A stretch of DNA of 64,000 nucleotides from Massilia litorea (GTDB lineage: Bacteria; Pseudomonadota; Gammaproteobacteria; Burkholderiales; Burkholderiaceae_D), in contig NZ_CP062941.1 of NCBI RefSeq assembly GCF_015101885.1, positions 4,092,001 to 4,156,000 of the forward strand. The letters run 5' to 3'. Both the position numbers and the translations under genes were made by a program. Below, piece after piece: positions 26,958 through 36,844 of this stretch; positions within the stretch are counted from its first letter, which is position 1; every line of letters begins with the position of its first letter. A model generated the notes under the pieces. The model did not search any database and was not told where the DNA came from. It saw only the letters and a list, made by a program, of their open reading frames with translations.

Positions 26958-29294
26958 TCAGAAAACGCGGCCGACCTCGGTCAGGCTGGACGAGCGCCGC
27001 AGGTCCGCCGGCGTCACGAAATCGGCGGGCGTCCGGAACAGTGCCTGCAGCGCCGGCGGCAGCTCCTGCCCGACGGCCGCCGGTTGGGTCGCGGCCGCCA
27101 GTGCTTCCTCCTTGCCTGCTCCGGCGGCCTGGTGGCGTACGGCGGCCAGGGTGATCGCAAACCTCGACACGGCCGCGCCGAGCTGCGCTTGCGGGACGAG
27201 GCGCTCGACCGGCTCGACCGGCTCGCTCGGCGGCCTGCCATACTGGACCTCGGCCAGGTACTCGGCCACCAACCTTTCAGCCTGCTTCTGAAGCAGCTCC
27301 TGGTTGAGCGGCAACTGCACGACCGCACGCTCGGCCGCCTCGGCAAAACCCGGCTGCAGCAGCTGCGGCTGCGCCAGCAGGGTGGCGGCGATGCTTCCCT
27401 CCTCGATGGCGGGCGCTGTCGGGGCGTAGGCTTCCCTGGCGATCCCGGGAATCTCCAGGTGAAACGGGTTGGCCTGGCCGCTGACCGCTTCGTCATAGGC
27501 CCGGTACACGAATTCCGAGCAGATCATCAGTTCCTTTCCGCTTTCGAGGAAGCGGTTGAGGGCCTCCGACGCAGCCACCGACACTGCCTGTATCATTTTC
27601 CCCAGGATGCCGGAAGGGCGTAACTTTTTCGTCAGCAGCAATATCCCGAGAAAAACAAGCTGCGGGTAGGCGTACTGCAGCTTCTTGTCCAGATAGTAAT
27701 TGCCCCGGTTGAGCACGGGCGTCATGTCGCGCTTGTCGCGCAAACGGTGCACCACGACCCAGTTGTGACCTGGGAAACTCTGTTCCGGGGCATCCCGGAT
27801 GACCCCGGCATCCACGGCCTCGCCGATCAGGCCCCTGCCATCCCCGCCCAGGTACAAAGCCACATGGCTGACGTCACTGTTGGTGAAATACTTGATCGCA
27901 TCCGACAGGATTCCCGTGCCGTTGTACAGCAGGACATCGCCGGGCTCGAGCGTCTGGACAAAGGCAGGCAGCCTGGTCTGCACGCCCACCATCCCGAGCA
28001 CCTGGTCGGCGACCCTGGCCGCCCCACGTGCCACGTCCGACACCAGCCCCTCGTCGCGCGCGCCCGGTAGGCGCGCGGGCGCGTCGGTCGGGCGCACGCT
28101 GATCGTGATCTCGGTCACGTAGGCGCCCGCGTCGAGGGAAACCTGGGATCCCGGCGCCAGGGTCATCTTTTCCGCCTGCTTTTCCTGTGCGGCAGCGGGC
28201 CCGGATGCCGGGCTTGCTGCTGCGCCGCCGCCATCCAGGCTGGGCAAGGGCGTGAACGCCTCCTGCTGCAAGACGGCGGCGACCATCTGCTGAACCGGTG
28301 CCGACAGGCTGTGCAATTCCTTCAGGTAGGCCACGATACGGCTGATCCGGACTCCTTCGTTGGCAACCCAGCTTGCCGACGCGCCCGCCGCACCCGTGCC
28401 ACCGGCAGGCACACTCGCATGATGCAGCGCCACCACTTCCCACTGGTCGTTGAATACGGGCGATCCCGATGCGCCGGGCTCGGTGTCGGTTGTGTAATGC
28501 ACGAAGTCGGGCAGCAGGTCGACAACCTTGTTTTCGCGCAGGGCCACCTGCTTTGGCAGGGCCCGGGGATGCTCGATGATCGCGACCGGCTCGTCCGGGA
28601 GTATCTTCGCGCTGGAGGCGATCAGCGGCAACACGGTCCGCTGGCGGGATCCCGCTGCCGGGATGATGCCGACCAGGGCAAAGTCCAACTCTTCGTTCGA
28701 CAGGTAGCGATTCTTGTCGATGTGCGCAACGTCGAAACGCTCCATCTGCCCGTCGACCCCTGCCTGATAGTTGAACTGGATGACGCTCAGCTCAGCCGTG
28801 TCCGCATCCGGCAAGACGTGGTGGTTGGTGAGGATCACGCCTGGCGCCACCAGGAAGCCGGTGCCATAGCTGAGCTCGTGACCTTGCCCGTCGGTCGTGA
28901 CCACGCGCCCGACCGCATCGGCAGCCAGGGCGCCGTGCCCGAAATAGGCCACCGGCAGCAGGTCGTTGCTGCCGATGATGCGTTCAATGGCGGCGCTCAT
29001 GCTGCGCGCGGGCATTTTTGCGGCGCTGATCACCGCCTGTACGAGATTCGGACTTGCCTGCGCCTTCCCTCCCTTGCGCGCGGCACGCTCTGCAATCTTT
29101 GCCGGGTCTGCAAGTTCAAGGAATAATCCCTGGTCCTTCAGCTTGTCGGCCTGTTGCCGGACCGCCTTTCTCGCCTCGAAACGCGCGGCTGCGGCACGGT
29201 CCTGCTGCTCCTTGAGCTTGGCGGTGTACCCGATCTCTGGCGTTCGCTGAATGCCCCGCTCGGAAACAAGGCTTGCTACCGGATTGTCGTTCAT
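26958..29294 (-). CDS. V8/trypsin-like serine protease fused to a YiiX-like permuted papain domain
   Basis: 778-aa protein with no signal peptide. Residues 1-110 are charged and helical. Residues 115-325 form a chymotrypsin-fold protease: catalytic His159 in LTNHHVL, Asp204 in LDFALVGI, Ser276 in TEPGASGSPVFN. An Ala/Pro/Gly linker (350-375) leads to residues 445-605, a circularly permuted papain-like domain of the YiiX/NlpC-P60 group: PGDVLLYNGTG, His477 in SHVALYLG, Glu492 and Cys592 in ICSEFVYRAY. About 170 helical residues follow. The start at 29294 has AAGGAG six bases before ATG. Neighbours are metabolic and give no clue. Both active sites look intact. Function unknown; immunity, toxin or envelope roles are possible. 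Confidence 0.85.
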   Translation of the reverse strand: MNDNPVASLVSERGIQRTPEIGYTAKLKEQQDRAAAARFEARKAVRQQADKLKDQGLFLELADPAKIAERAARKGGKAQASPNLVQAVISAAKMPARSMSAAIERIIGSNDLLPVAYFGHGALAADAVGRVVTTDGQGHELSYGTGFLVAPGVILTNHHVLPDADTAELSVIQFNYQAGVDGQMERFDVAHIDKNRYLSNEELDFALVGIIPAAGSRQRTVLPLIASSAKILPDEPVAIIEHPRALPKQVALRENKVVDLLPDFVHYTTDTEPGASGSPVFNDQWEVVALHHASVPAGGTGAAGASASWVANEGVRISRIVAYLKELHSLSAPVQQMVAAVLQQEAFTPLPSLDGGGAAASPASGPAAAQEKQAEKMTLAPGSQVSLDAGAYVTEITISVRPTDAPARLPGARDEGLVSDVARGAARVADQVLGMVGVQTRLPAFVQTLEPGDVLLYNGTGILSDAIKYFTNSDVSHVALYLGGDGRGLIGEAVDAGVIRDAPEQSFPGHNWVVVHRLRDKRDMTPVLNRGNYYLDKKLQYAYPQLVFLGILLLTKKLRPSGILGKMIQAVSVAASEALNRFLESGKELMICSEFVYRAYDEAVSGQANPFHLEIPGIAREAYAPTAPAIEEGSIAATLLAQPQLLQPGFAEAAERAVVQLPLNQELLQKQAERLVAEYLAEVQYGRPPSEPVEPVERLVPQAQLGAAVSRFAITLAAVRHQAAGAGKEEALAAATQPAAVGQELPPALQALFRTPADFVTPADLRRSSSLTEVGRVF

Positions 29295-29621
29295 TGCAGT
29301 CTCCTTCGTCATGTCGATGCGATAGACGGCATGGCCGCGTTACCAGCTTGTTCGCCGGCGTAAGCGGTTAGACTGGCGGCTTCCTGGCATGACAAAGGCC
29401 GACCTTTGAGGAATCTCAAGGGTCACATGGATTCCCATTGCGCGCGGCTATAGACGAGCGAGAAAAGATCCGGCATGGCATCTTTTTACCTTGGCGTCTG
29501 GAGAACGATTCCCGGCTGCCGCGCCGGGAGCGAGGGTCGGCCGCGATCGAAGCCAGGGCCAGCCGAGGCGCTTGGGCGACCCAACAGGCGCGCCAGCCAG
29601 GCTTGATTTCGCCACACGCCG
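29295..29621. other. Non-coding gap between the protease gene and iclR
   Basis: 327 bases upstream of the leftward protease gene and downstream of the leftward iclR gene. AAAAGAT (29463-29469) and ATCTTTT (29480-29486) form a weak 7-bp hairpin that might end the iclR message. No promoter elements or small genes could be supported. Confidence 0.5.
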
Positions 29622-30524
29622 TTAGAACAGCAACAGGTGGCCAAGGGCCTTGGCGGCCTCGTTCAGTGGATGAAAATATCTGGCCGCCGCTTCCTGCGGA
29701 GTCGGCGGCCGGCCCTGCAGCAGGACGTTGATCCCGGCCACATACTGGCCGGCGGCGTCGCGTACCGGCACCGCCAGCGAGGACAGGCGCGGTTCGATCT
29801 GCTCGCGCGAGAACGCAAACCCGTTGGCGCGCGCCTGCGCCAGGATGGTGCGCAACTCCTCGCGGTCCGTCACCGTGTGCTCGGTATAGGCCTGCAGGCG
29901 CGTGTTGCGCAGATAGGCATCGCGTTGCGCGTCGGGCAGGTGGGCAAGGAGGATGCGGCCGATCGAGGTGCAGTAGGCGGGAATGCGGCGCCCCACGTTC
30001 AGGGACGGGGAAATCACCCGCGAAGCGGACGAGCGCGCGAGATACACGATCTCGTCGCTGTCGAGCACGGCCAGGGAACAGCTTTCGCCGATCTCCTCGC
30101 CGAGCTTGTCGAGGATGGGCTGGGACAGCATCGCCAGCGGCGAGGCCGACAGGTAGGAATGGCTCAGCGACAGGATGCGCGGCCGCAGGTAGAACAGATT
30201 GGCCTCGTCCATGGCCACGAAGCCGAGCTTGGTCAGCGTGTGCAGGCTGCGCCGTGCCGCGGCGCGCGGAATGCCGGTGACATGGCTGACCTGGGCAATC
30301 GAAATGCGGCGCCGCTTTTCCGACAGCGCCATCATGACCGCCAGGCCGCGCGCCAGGGCGGTCACGAAGTCCGGGTCGTCCTTGTAGTGCTCCATGGCCG
30401 CGGCCATCTGCGCCTGCACGTCGAAGGCAAGCGGAACGGCGCGGCCGGCGCGGGGTGCCGCATGCTGGGCCGCATTCTGTGCCGCCTGCTCGGCCGGCTG
30501 GGGGACTTCGACTGACCTTTTCAT
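29622..30524 (-). CDS. IclR family transcriptional regulator (PcaR/PobR-like)
   Basis: 300-aa regulator. An unusual N-terminal extension of about 45 aa rich in Ala and Gln precedes DPDFVTALARGLAVMMALSE and the winged helix with recognition segment GIPRAAARRSLHTLTKLGF. The effector domain contains ESCSLAVLDSDEIVYLARS and RRIPAYCTSIGRILLA, as in regulators of protocatechuate, beta-ketoadipate and quinate genes. It is the last gene after the transporter of the quinate operon (112-base gap, same strand). It is the obvious candidate for binding the three 15-6-15 operators in this window. Confidence 0.9.
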   Translation of the reverse strand: MKRSVEVPQPAEQAAQNAAQHAAPRAGRAVPLAFDVQAQMAAAMEHYKDDPDFVTALARGLAVMMALSEKRRRISIAQVSHVTGIPRAAARRSLHTLTKLGFVAMDEANLFYLRPRILSLSHSYLSASPLAMLSQPILDKLGEEIGESCSLAVLDSDEIVYLARSSASRVISPSLNVGRRIPAYCTSIGRILLAHLPDAQRDAYLRNTRLQAYTEHTVTDREELRTILAQARANGFAFSREQIEPRLSSLAVPVRDAAGQYVAGINVLLQGRPPTPQEAAARYFHPLNEAAKALGHLLLF

Positions 30525-30636
30525 GGCGACCCTTGTGCTCGCAAAGACGCCGATATCATAGCATCGGAATAAGGTATGGGCGCATGCCGGCCACGGTGGC
30601 CGCGATGCGCACACGGTGTCCGCGCCTCCGGTGGTG

Positions 30637-31590
30637 TCAGGCGTGTGCGCGCAGCAGCCACAGGCCAGTGCTCAGGGTCAGGAAGGAGAGCGCCGTGGTG
30701 ACCAGCAGCGCCGCGGCACTGCGGTCGGCCAGGCCATGGGCCTGGGCCAGGATCGGATAGATGCCGAGCATCGGTACCGCCGCCATCACCACGCCGGCGG
30801 CCAGCAGCGCCGGGCCAGGCGGGGCGATGCCGACCCAGGACAGCGCGCTGGCCACGCCCAGCACCGCCAGCGGATGCCCGACCAGCTTGCCGATGGCGAT
30901 CGCCAGCACGCCCGGTCCCATGCCGCGCAGCGGCAGACCGACCAGGGTGCCGCCGATGACGAACAGCGACAGCGCGCCGGTGGCCTGCGCGAACAGGGTC
31001 ACGCTGCGCGCCAGCGCCGCCGGCAGGCTCCAGCCGAGCAGGCTCATGGCGAGCCCGGCGGCCAGGCCCAGCACCAGCGGCATGCGCGCCACCCGGGCCG
31101 CGGTCTGGAAGAACACGCGGTGCGCCGGGCCGGCGCCCTCGCGGCCGCTCTCGGCCATCATCAGCAGCAGCGGGATCATCACCACGTTCTCGATGATCAC
31201 GTTCATGGCCAGGGCCACGCTGGCCAGCGCCGGCATGGTCAGCAGCAGGATCGGCAGGCCGATGTAGCCGCTGTTCGAACACGACACGCCCATCGCTGCG
31301 AAGGTGCTGCCGACGTGGTCCAGTCCGGCAAGGCGGCGCGCGCACAGGAAGCCCAGGGCCATGCTGAGGAGCGAACCGCCCAGGTAGGCCGCCATGTAGC
31401 CGGCGTTCAGGACCTCGGCGATCGGACGCTGGGAAATCGCGTTGAAGATCAGCGCCGGCAAGGCGAAATTGATGACGAATTTACCGAAAACCCGCATGTC
31501 CGCCTTGCTGAACAGCCCCATCCGTGTAGCGGCGTAGCCGGCCAGGATGGCGATATAGATGGGGCTGATGATGGCAAGGATGTCGAACAT
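30637..31590 (-). CDS. AEC (auxin efflux carrier) family transporter
   Basis: 317-aa inner-membrane protein with about ten helices in two inverted halves. MFDILAIISPIYIAILAGY and the segment FNSA-like ALPALIFNAIS, then GVSCSNSGYIGLPI and the second-half AAVPMLGIYPILA are typical of AEC/malate permease-like carriers. Begins 10 bases after the quiC stop, hence the same operon. The likely cargo is a hydroaromatic or aromatic acid such as quinate, shikimate or protocatechuate; direction of transport cannot be told from sequence. Confidence 0.88.
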   Translation of the reverse strand: MFDILAIISPIYIAILAGYAATRMGLFSKADMRVFGKFVINFALPALIFNAISQRPIAEVLNAGYMAAYLGGSLLSMALGFLCARRLAGLDHVGSTFAAMGVSCSNSGYIGLPILLLTMPALASVALAMNVIIENVVMIPLLLMMAESGREGAGPAHRVFFQTAARVARMPLVLGLAAGLAMSLLGWSLPAALARSVTLFAQATGALSLFVIGGTLVGLPLRGMGPGVLAIAIGKLVGHPLAVLGVASALSWVGIAPPGPALLAAGVVMAAVPMLGIYPILAQAHGLADRSAAALLVTTALSFLTLSTGLWLLRAHA

Positions 31591-31600
31591 GCATTCGCTT

Positions 31601-33571
31601 TCAGGAAAGAGGATCGTGGGTGGTGTGCTGGTTGACCGGGGGAGGATTGCCATGCCGGCTGGCCCAGTGCGCCAGCGCCGCCAGCCGGAACGGCGCGTTG
31701 CCGGCGCCATAGCCCTGGTAGCCGTGGCGCCTCTCGATCAGCTCGAAGAAGAAGCGGTTGTCGAAAGGGGTACTGTAGGCATGCAGGATCTCGCCCTCCC
31801 CGCTGCGCTCGAGCATCACGCCCAGCTCGCTCCAGGCCGCAAGCGTGGCCTGCTCGATGCCATACTTGGCGCCCAGGTCGTCGTAGTAGTTGGCGGGAAT
31901 CGCCAGCATCGGCATGCCGCGTGCGCGCAGCTGGCGCACCGTGGCGACGACGTCGTCGACCGCGATGGCGATATGGTGGATGCCGGCGCCGCCGAACTGG
32001 CCGACGGTGCGTCCGACCACCGTGCCGGGACGGTCCGACACGTTGAGCGCATAGCGCACCTTCCGGTTCGGCGCCTCGAGCGCGCGGCTGCGGATGATGC
32101 CGTAGGGGTCGTGCAGGACCGTGTTCGGCTGCGGCTCCAGTCCCAGCAGGGCCCGATAAAAGAGCACCCAGCTGTCGAGCTGTCCCGGCGGCAGGACCGC
32201 GGCGATATGGTCGATGCGCGCGCCCGTGCCGAGGCAGGTGTCCAGCGCCGCTGCGCCCTCCGGCATGGCGTCGAGCACGAAATCGGCTTCGAAGCCGTGG
32301 CTGCCGCCCTGGTGGGTGTCAAAAAAATACACCAGGCTGCCGTCCGGCGCCCGCACCGCGGGAATCGTCAGTTCGTTCGGGCCGACCTGGCCCTCGACGC
32401 GCGTCGCGCCCAGCGCTTCGGCGCGCGCCAGCGCGGCTGCCGCGTCGTCGCAGGCCAGCGCCACCGCGCAGGCCGAGCTGCCGTGCTGGTCGAAATAGCC
32501 GCGCGCGAACGAATCCTCTTCGAGGTTCAACACGATGCGCACGTCGCCCTGCCCCAGCAATTCGACGTTCTTGGAGCGATGGCGCCCGATCGGACAAAAG
32601 CCGAGCAGGAACAGGAATTCGCGCAGCCGGCTTGCCGTCGGGCCGTCGACCGCGAATTCGACGAAGGCCCAGCCGTGCAGGACGGGGGGCGGCGGCGGAT
32701 CGAGCAGCACCGCCCGCCCCAGCTGGCCGTGGGTGCGCTCCGGGTGCTTCAGCGAAGGCAGGTGCCGCACCTGTTCTTCCAGCCACAGCAGCGAACGCAT
32801 GGCATCGAGCGCGGTGCTGCGCGCCGGCGCCGCGCGCACCTCGTCGCTGAAGATCTCGAGCGACATCGGCCCGTTGTAGCCGCTGTCGAGCACCGCGCCG
32901 ACGAATCCGGTCACATCCATTTCGCCCTGGCCGGGGAAGCTGCGGTAGTGGCGGCTGTGCGTCAGCGGGTCGGTATTCACCCAGGGCGCATCGGCCAGCT
33001 GCATGAAGAAGATGCGCTGGCCCGGAATATCCTTGATCCCCTGCCAGTCGTCGCGGATCGCCAGCGTATGGAAGCTGTCGAGCGCCACGCCCAGGTTGGG
33101 ACGGTTGGCGCGCTGGACGATGTCCCAGACCTGGCGCCAGGTCCTGACCGCCCCGCCCCAGGCCAGCGCCTCGAAGGCGATGCGCAGCTTGCGCCGCGCG
33201 GCCCGTTCGGCCAGCAGCGCCATCTGCTCGGCCCGCAAGTCGAGGTCGCTCGATGCATCGGCCGAGATGTTGGCGCACACCAGCAGCAGCTCGGTCCCGA
33301 GCTGCTCCATGACGTCGAACTTGCGCTCGGCGCGGTCCAGGTTGCGCAGCAGCTGGTCGGGGGCGACGCCCTCGAAGTCGCGGAAGGGCTGGAACATCTC
33401 GATCCGCAGCCCGAGGTCGGCGCAGATGCGGCGCGCCTCGCCCGGGGTTCCGGGGAACTGCAATAAATCGTTTTCGAAAATCTCGACCCCGTCGAAACGG
33501 GCGGCGGCAGCGGCTTCCAGCTTCTCCGGCAACATGCCCGAGAGCGAGACGGTGGCGATCGACTTGCGCAT
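31601..33571 (-). CDS. quiC: Fused 3-dehydroshikimate dehydratase with HPPD-like C-terminal domain (QuiC-type)
   Basis: 656-aa bifunctional-looking protein. Residues 1-275 are a sugar-phosphate-isomerase TIM barrel with metal ligands E134, D165, Q191 and E239, the set expected for bacterial QuiC dehydratases that turn 3-dehydroshikimate into protocatechuate. Residues 290-640 are a two-module VOC domain of HPPD type, with all three iron ligands in place: RIDHIAAVLP, GIHHIAIAV and FFFELIERR. This architecture is known from Pseudomonas QuiC1. It lies between the transporter and aroE with gaps of 10-12 bases. Start ATG 33571 is preceded by ACGGAG. Confidence 0.92.
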   Translation of the reverse strand: MRKSIATVSLSGMLPEKLEAAAAARFDGVEIFENDLLQFPGTPGEARRICADLGLRIEMFQPFRDFEGVAPDQLLRNLDRAERKFDVMEQLGTELLLVCANISADASSDLDLRAEQMALLAERAARRKLRIAFEALAWGGAVRTWRQVWDIVQRANRPNLGVALDSFHTLAIRDDWQGIKDIPGQRIFFMQLADAPWVNTDPLTHSRHYRSFPGQGEMDVTGFVGAVLDSGYNGPMSLEIFSDEVRAAPARSTALDAMRSLLWLEEQVRHLPSLKHPERTHGQLGRAVLLDPPPPPVLHGWAFVEFAVDGPTASRLREFLFLLGFCPIGRHRSKNVELLGQGDVRIVLNLEEDSFARGYFDQHGSSACAVALACDDAAAALARAEALGATRVEGQVGPNELTIPAVRAPDGSLVYFFDTHQGGSHGFEADFVLDAMPEGAAALDTCLGTGARIDHIAAVLPPGQLDSWVLFYRALLGLEPQPNTVLHDPYGIIRSRALEAPNRKVRYALNVSDRPGTVVGRTVGQFGGAGIHHIAIAVDDVVATVRQLRARGMPMLAIPANYYDDLGAKYGIEQATLAAWSELGVMLERSGEGEILHAYSTPFDNRFFFELIERRHGYQGYGAGNAPFRLAALAHWASRHGNPPPVNQHTTHDPLS

Positions 33572-33583
33572 GGCGTGCTCCGT

Positions 33584-34504
33584 TCAGCCCTGTTGGTCCC
33601 TGGCCGCGATCATTGCGCGGAAATGCGCATCGATCCTGGCGGCGTCGGGCTCGAGGCCCGTGAACAGTTTGAAAGCGCCGACCGCCTGGCCGACGGCCAT
33701 GTTGCCGCCGTCCGCCGTGGCGCAGCCTCGCGCGCGCGCCGCCTGCAGCAGCGCGGTATCGAGCGGGAAGTACACGACCTCGGATACCCACAGCGAAGGC
33801 CGCAGCAATTCCGCCGGCAGCGGCAAGCCGGGCACCGAATACATACCGACAGGCGTGGCGTGGATCAAGCCGCTCGCCCCTTCCAGGGCGGCGGCAATGT
33901 CGGTGCTGGCGCTGACCCGTCCGGCGCCATGCTGTTCGTTCAGCTTGGCGGCAAGCGCCTCGATGCGGCCGGCGTCGATGTCGACCACCGTCAACTGCTT
34001 GATGCCCATGCGCAGCGCCGCGTCCGCGATGGCCGAGCCGGCGCCGCCGGCCCCGAGCAGCACCGCACGCGACAGGTCGGCGCCCGGCAGCGCCCGTTTG
34101 AAACCCCAGGCCCAGCCGGAGCCGTCGGTATTGTGCCCGACCAGGCGGCCGCCGGTGTTGACCACGGTGTTCACCGCGCCCATCGCCTGCGCTTCTTCGG
34201 ACAGGCCGTCGAGCAGCGGCAGGATGGCCTGCTTGTAGGGGAAGGTGACGTTGCAGCCGGCAAAGCCGATCGCGCGCAGTGCCTTGACCAGGCCGGCCAG
34301 GTCTTCTTCGCCGGCGCCCGGCTCTGCCAGGTCGATCAGCTGGTAGTGGAGGTCGATGCCGTGTTCGCGCGCCTCCTTTTCCTGCATCGCCGGGGTCATC
34401 GAGTGCTGGATGCCGCGGCCGACCAGGCCCACCAGCAGCTTGCGCGCTTTCGCGGCGCCGGGGCTCGCCGCCCCTTCATTCTTTAGCTCGTTCGTCGTGC
34501 TCAT
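33584..34504 (-). CDS. aroE: Shikimate/quinate 5-dehydrogenase
   Basis: 306-aa AroE-fold enzyme. The catalytic Lys is in NVTFPYKQ and the catalytic Asp in HNTDGSGW; the nucleotide-binding loop is LLGAGGAGSAIADAAL and the C-terminal helix holds GNMAVGQAVGAFKLFTG. In a catabolic quinate operon it should oxidise shikimate (or quinate) to 3-dehydroshikimate (or 3-dehydroquinate), rather than serve biosynthesis. The cofactor loop is followed by VVDID, an acidic residue that suggests NAD rather than NADP preference. Its length is about 25 aa above biosynthetic AroE because of an N-terminal extension. Confidence 0.92.
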   Translation of the reverse strand: MSTTNELKNEGAASPGAAKARKLLVGLVGRGIQHSMTPAMQEKEAREHGIDLHYQLIDLAEPGAGEEDLAGLVKALRAIGFAGCNVTFPYKQAILPLLDGLSEEAQAMGAVNTVVNTGGRLVGHNTDGSGWAWGFKRALPGADLSRAVLLGAGGAGSAIADAALRMGIKQLTVVDIDAGRIEALAAKLNEQHGAGRVSASTDIAAALEGASGLIHATPVGMYSVPGLPLPAELLRPSLWVSEVVYFPLDTALLQAARARGCATADGGNMAVGQAVGAFKLFTGLEPDAARIDAHFRAMIAARDQQG

Positions 34505-34523
34505 GATCGTGCTCCTTTCTGGT

Positions 34524-34967
34524 TCAGGCGCGCGCCTGCACGGCCGCGACCGCGGCCCGCAAGCCGAGCAGGTAACTGTCCACGCCGAAGCCGGCGATCT
34601 GGCCCAGCGCGATGTCCGCGATCACCGAGGTATGCCGGAACGGTTCGCGCGCATGGATATTCGACATGTGCACCTCGACGATCGGCACCGTGAGAATGGC
34701 CAGCGCGTCGCGGATGCCGTAGCTGTAGTGGGTCCAGGCGCCGGCGTTGATGAGGACGGCATCAACCGCTTCCCCATGCGCCGCATGGATGCGCTCGCAC
34801 ATCGCGCCCTCGCAGTTGGTCTGGAAGCTCTCGACCTCGGCGCCCAGTTCCTGCCCCAGCGCGCGCACGCGCTCGTCGATCTCGGCCAGCGTCACGGTTC
34901 CGTACTGGGCCGGGTCGCGCTTGCCGAACATATTCAGGTTGATCCCGTGGAGCGTCAGGATATTCAT
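34524..34967 (-). CDS. aroQ: Type II 3-dehydroquinate dehydratase
   Basis: 147-aa dodecameric-type enzyme that interconverts 3-dehydroquinate and 3-dehydroshikimate. INLNMFGKRDPAQYGT holds the catalytic Arg and Tyr, NAGAWTHYSYGIRDAL the catalytic His, and EVHMSNIHAREPFRHTS the substrate-binding loop. Two deviations: the usual NHEG reads NCEG, and THTS reads THYS; the core catalytic residues remain. First gene of the leftward quinate operon, with operator site C about 100 bases upstream. A longer in-frame start at 35009 is less likely because AroQ begins MNILTLHGIN. Confidence 0.93.
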   Translation of the reverse strand: MNILTLHGINLNMFGKRDPAQYGTVTLAEIDERVRALGQELGAEVESFQTNCEGAMCERIHAAHGEAVDAVLINAGAWTHYSYGIRDALAILTVPIVEVHMSNIHAREPFRHTSVIADIALGQIAGFGVDSYLLGLRAAVAAVQARA

Positions 34968-35066
34968 GCAGGTGCCCTCGTCATAGGATGCGTTGGACGG
35001 CGGCGGCATGCCGGCGTCGTTCGTGTAGTCGATGACGAAATACTACCGTGCGCAAAACGGACGATG

Positions 35067-35102
35067 GGGGCGTACAGCGACTAAGTGTGCGCTAAGCGCC
35101 CA
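35067..35102. promoter_or_regulatory. Candidate IclR operator, site C (aroQ promoter)
   Basis: Half-sites GGGGCGTACAGCGAC (35067-35081) and TGCGCTAAGCGCCCA (35088-35102), inverted with a six-base spacer (TAAGTG). The flanks also resemble site A (both have GGAC a few bases before the G-run). The rest of the 263-base gap between ridA and aroQ shows no other feature. Confidence 0.7.
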
Positions 35103-35230
35103 CGTTTGGCGGAGTCCGGGGCGAGCCCTGCGAGGAAGGACTTGCGAGGGTGGTTCGCATGGCTTGCCAAAACTGCGTGCGGGAGATGTGCTGACCCGAT
35201 ACCAGTGCGTCAAGCAGATGGGCTCCGCCC

Positions 35231-35620
35231 CTACGGCACCACCGCCGTGACTTCGATCTCGACCCTGGCCCGGTCCTCGACCAGGCCGGCTACCTGCACC
35301 GCACTCATGGTCGGGAAGTGGCGGCCGATCAGCTCGCGGTAGGCCGCGCCGATCTCCGGCCAGGCGGCGACGTACTCCTTCTTGTCGAGCACATACCAGG
35401 TCATGCGCACGATGTGTTCGGGCCCGGCGCCGCCCTCGGCCAGCACCGCGACGATGTTCGCCAGCGCCTGGCGCACCTGGCCGGCGAAATCGTCGGTATG
35501 GAAGACGCCCTGGGAATCCCATCCGACCATGCCGCTCACGAACACCATCCGGCCCGACGCAGAGATGCCGTTGGCGTAGCCGCGTGGTTTGGCCCACCCT
35601 TCCGGTTGCAGGAATTCCAT
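35231..35620 (-). CDS. RidA/YjgF/UK114 family protein
   Basis: 129-aa RidA-fold protein. MVFVSGMVGWDSQG, QVRQALANIVAVLAEGGAG and the C-terminal RVEIEVTAVVP are family segments. The canonical deaminase Arg that lies near the C-terminus (usually ARVAVEV) is matched by RARVEIEV. RidA proteins hydrolyse reactive enamines/imines; in 2-aminobenzoyl-CoA clusters a YjgF-like gene is expected, where it could speed release of ammonia from the dearomatised amino-CoA intermediate. Last gene of the leftward anthranilate operon, 46 bases after the acyl-CoA dehydrogenase. Confidence 0.88.
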   Translation of the reverse strand: MEFLQPEGWAKPRGYANGISASGRMVFVSGMVGWDSQGVFHTDDFAGQVRQALANIVAVLAEGGAGPEHIVRMTWYVLDKKEYVAAWPEIGAAYRELIGRHFPTMSAVQVAGLVEDRARVEIEVTAVVP

Positions 35621-35666
35621 TGGTCTTGCCTTTCCTTGTTCAGCTTCAGAGTGCCTGACATGCCGG

Positions 35667-36839
<1,173 letters not shown>

Positions 36840-36844
36840 CGTGC

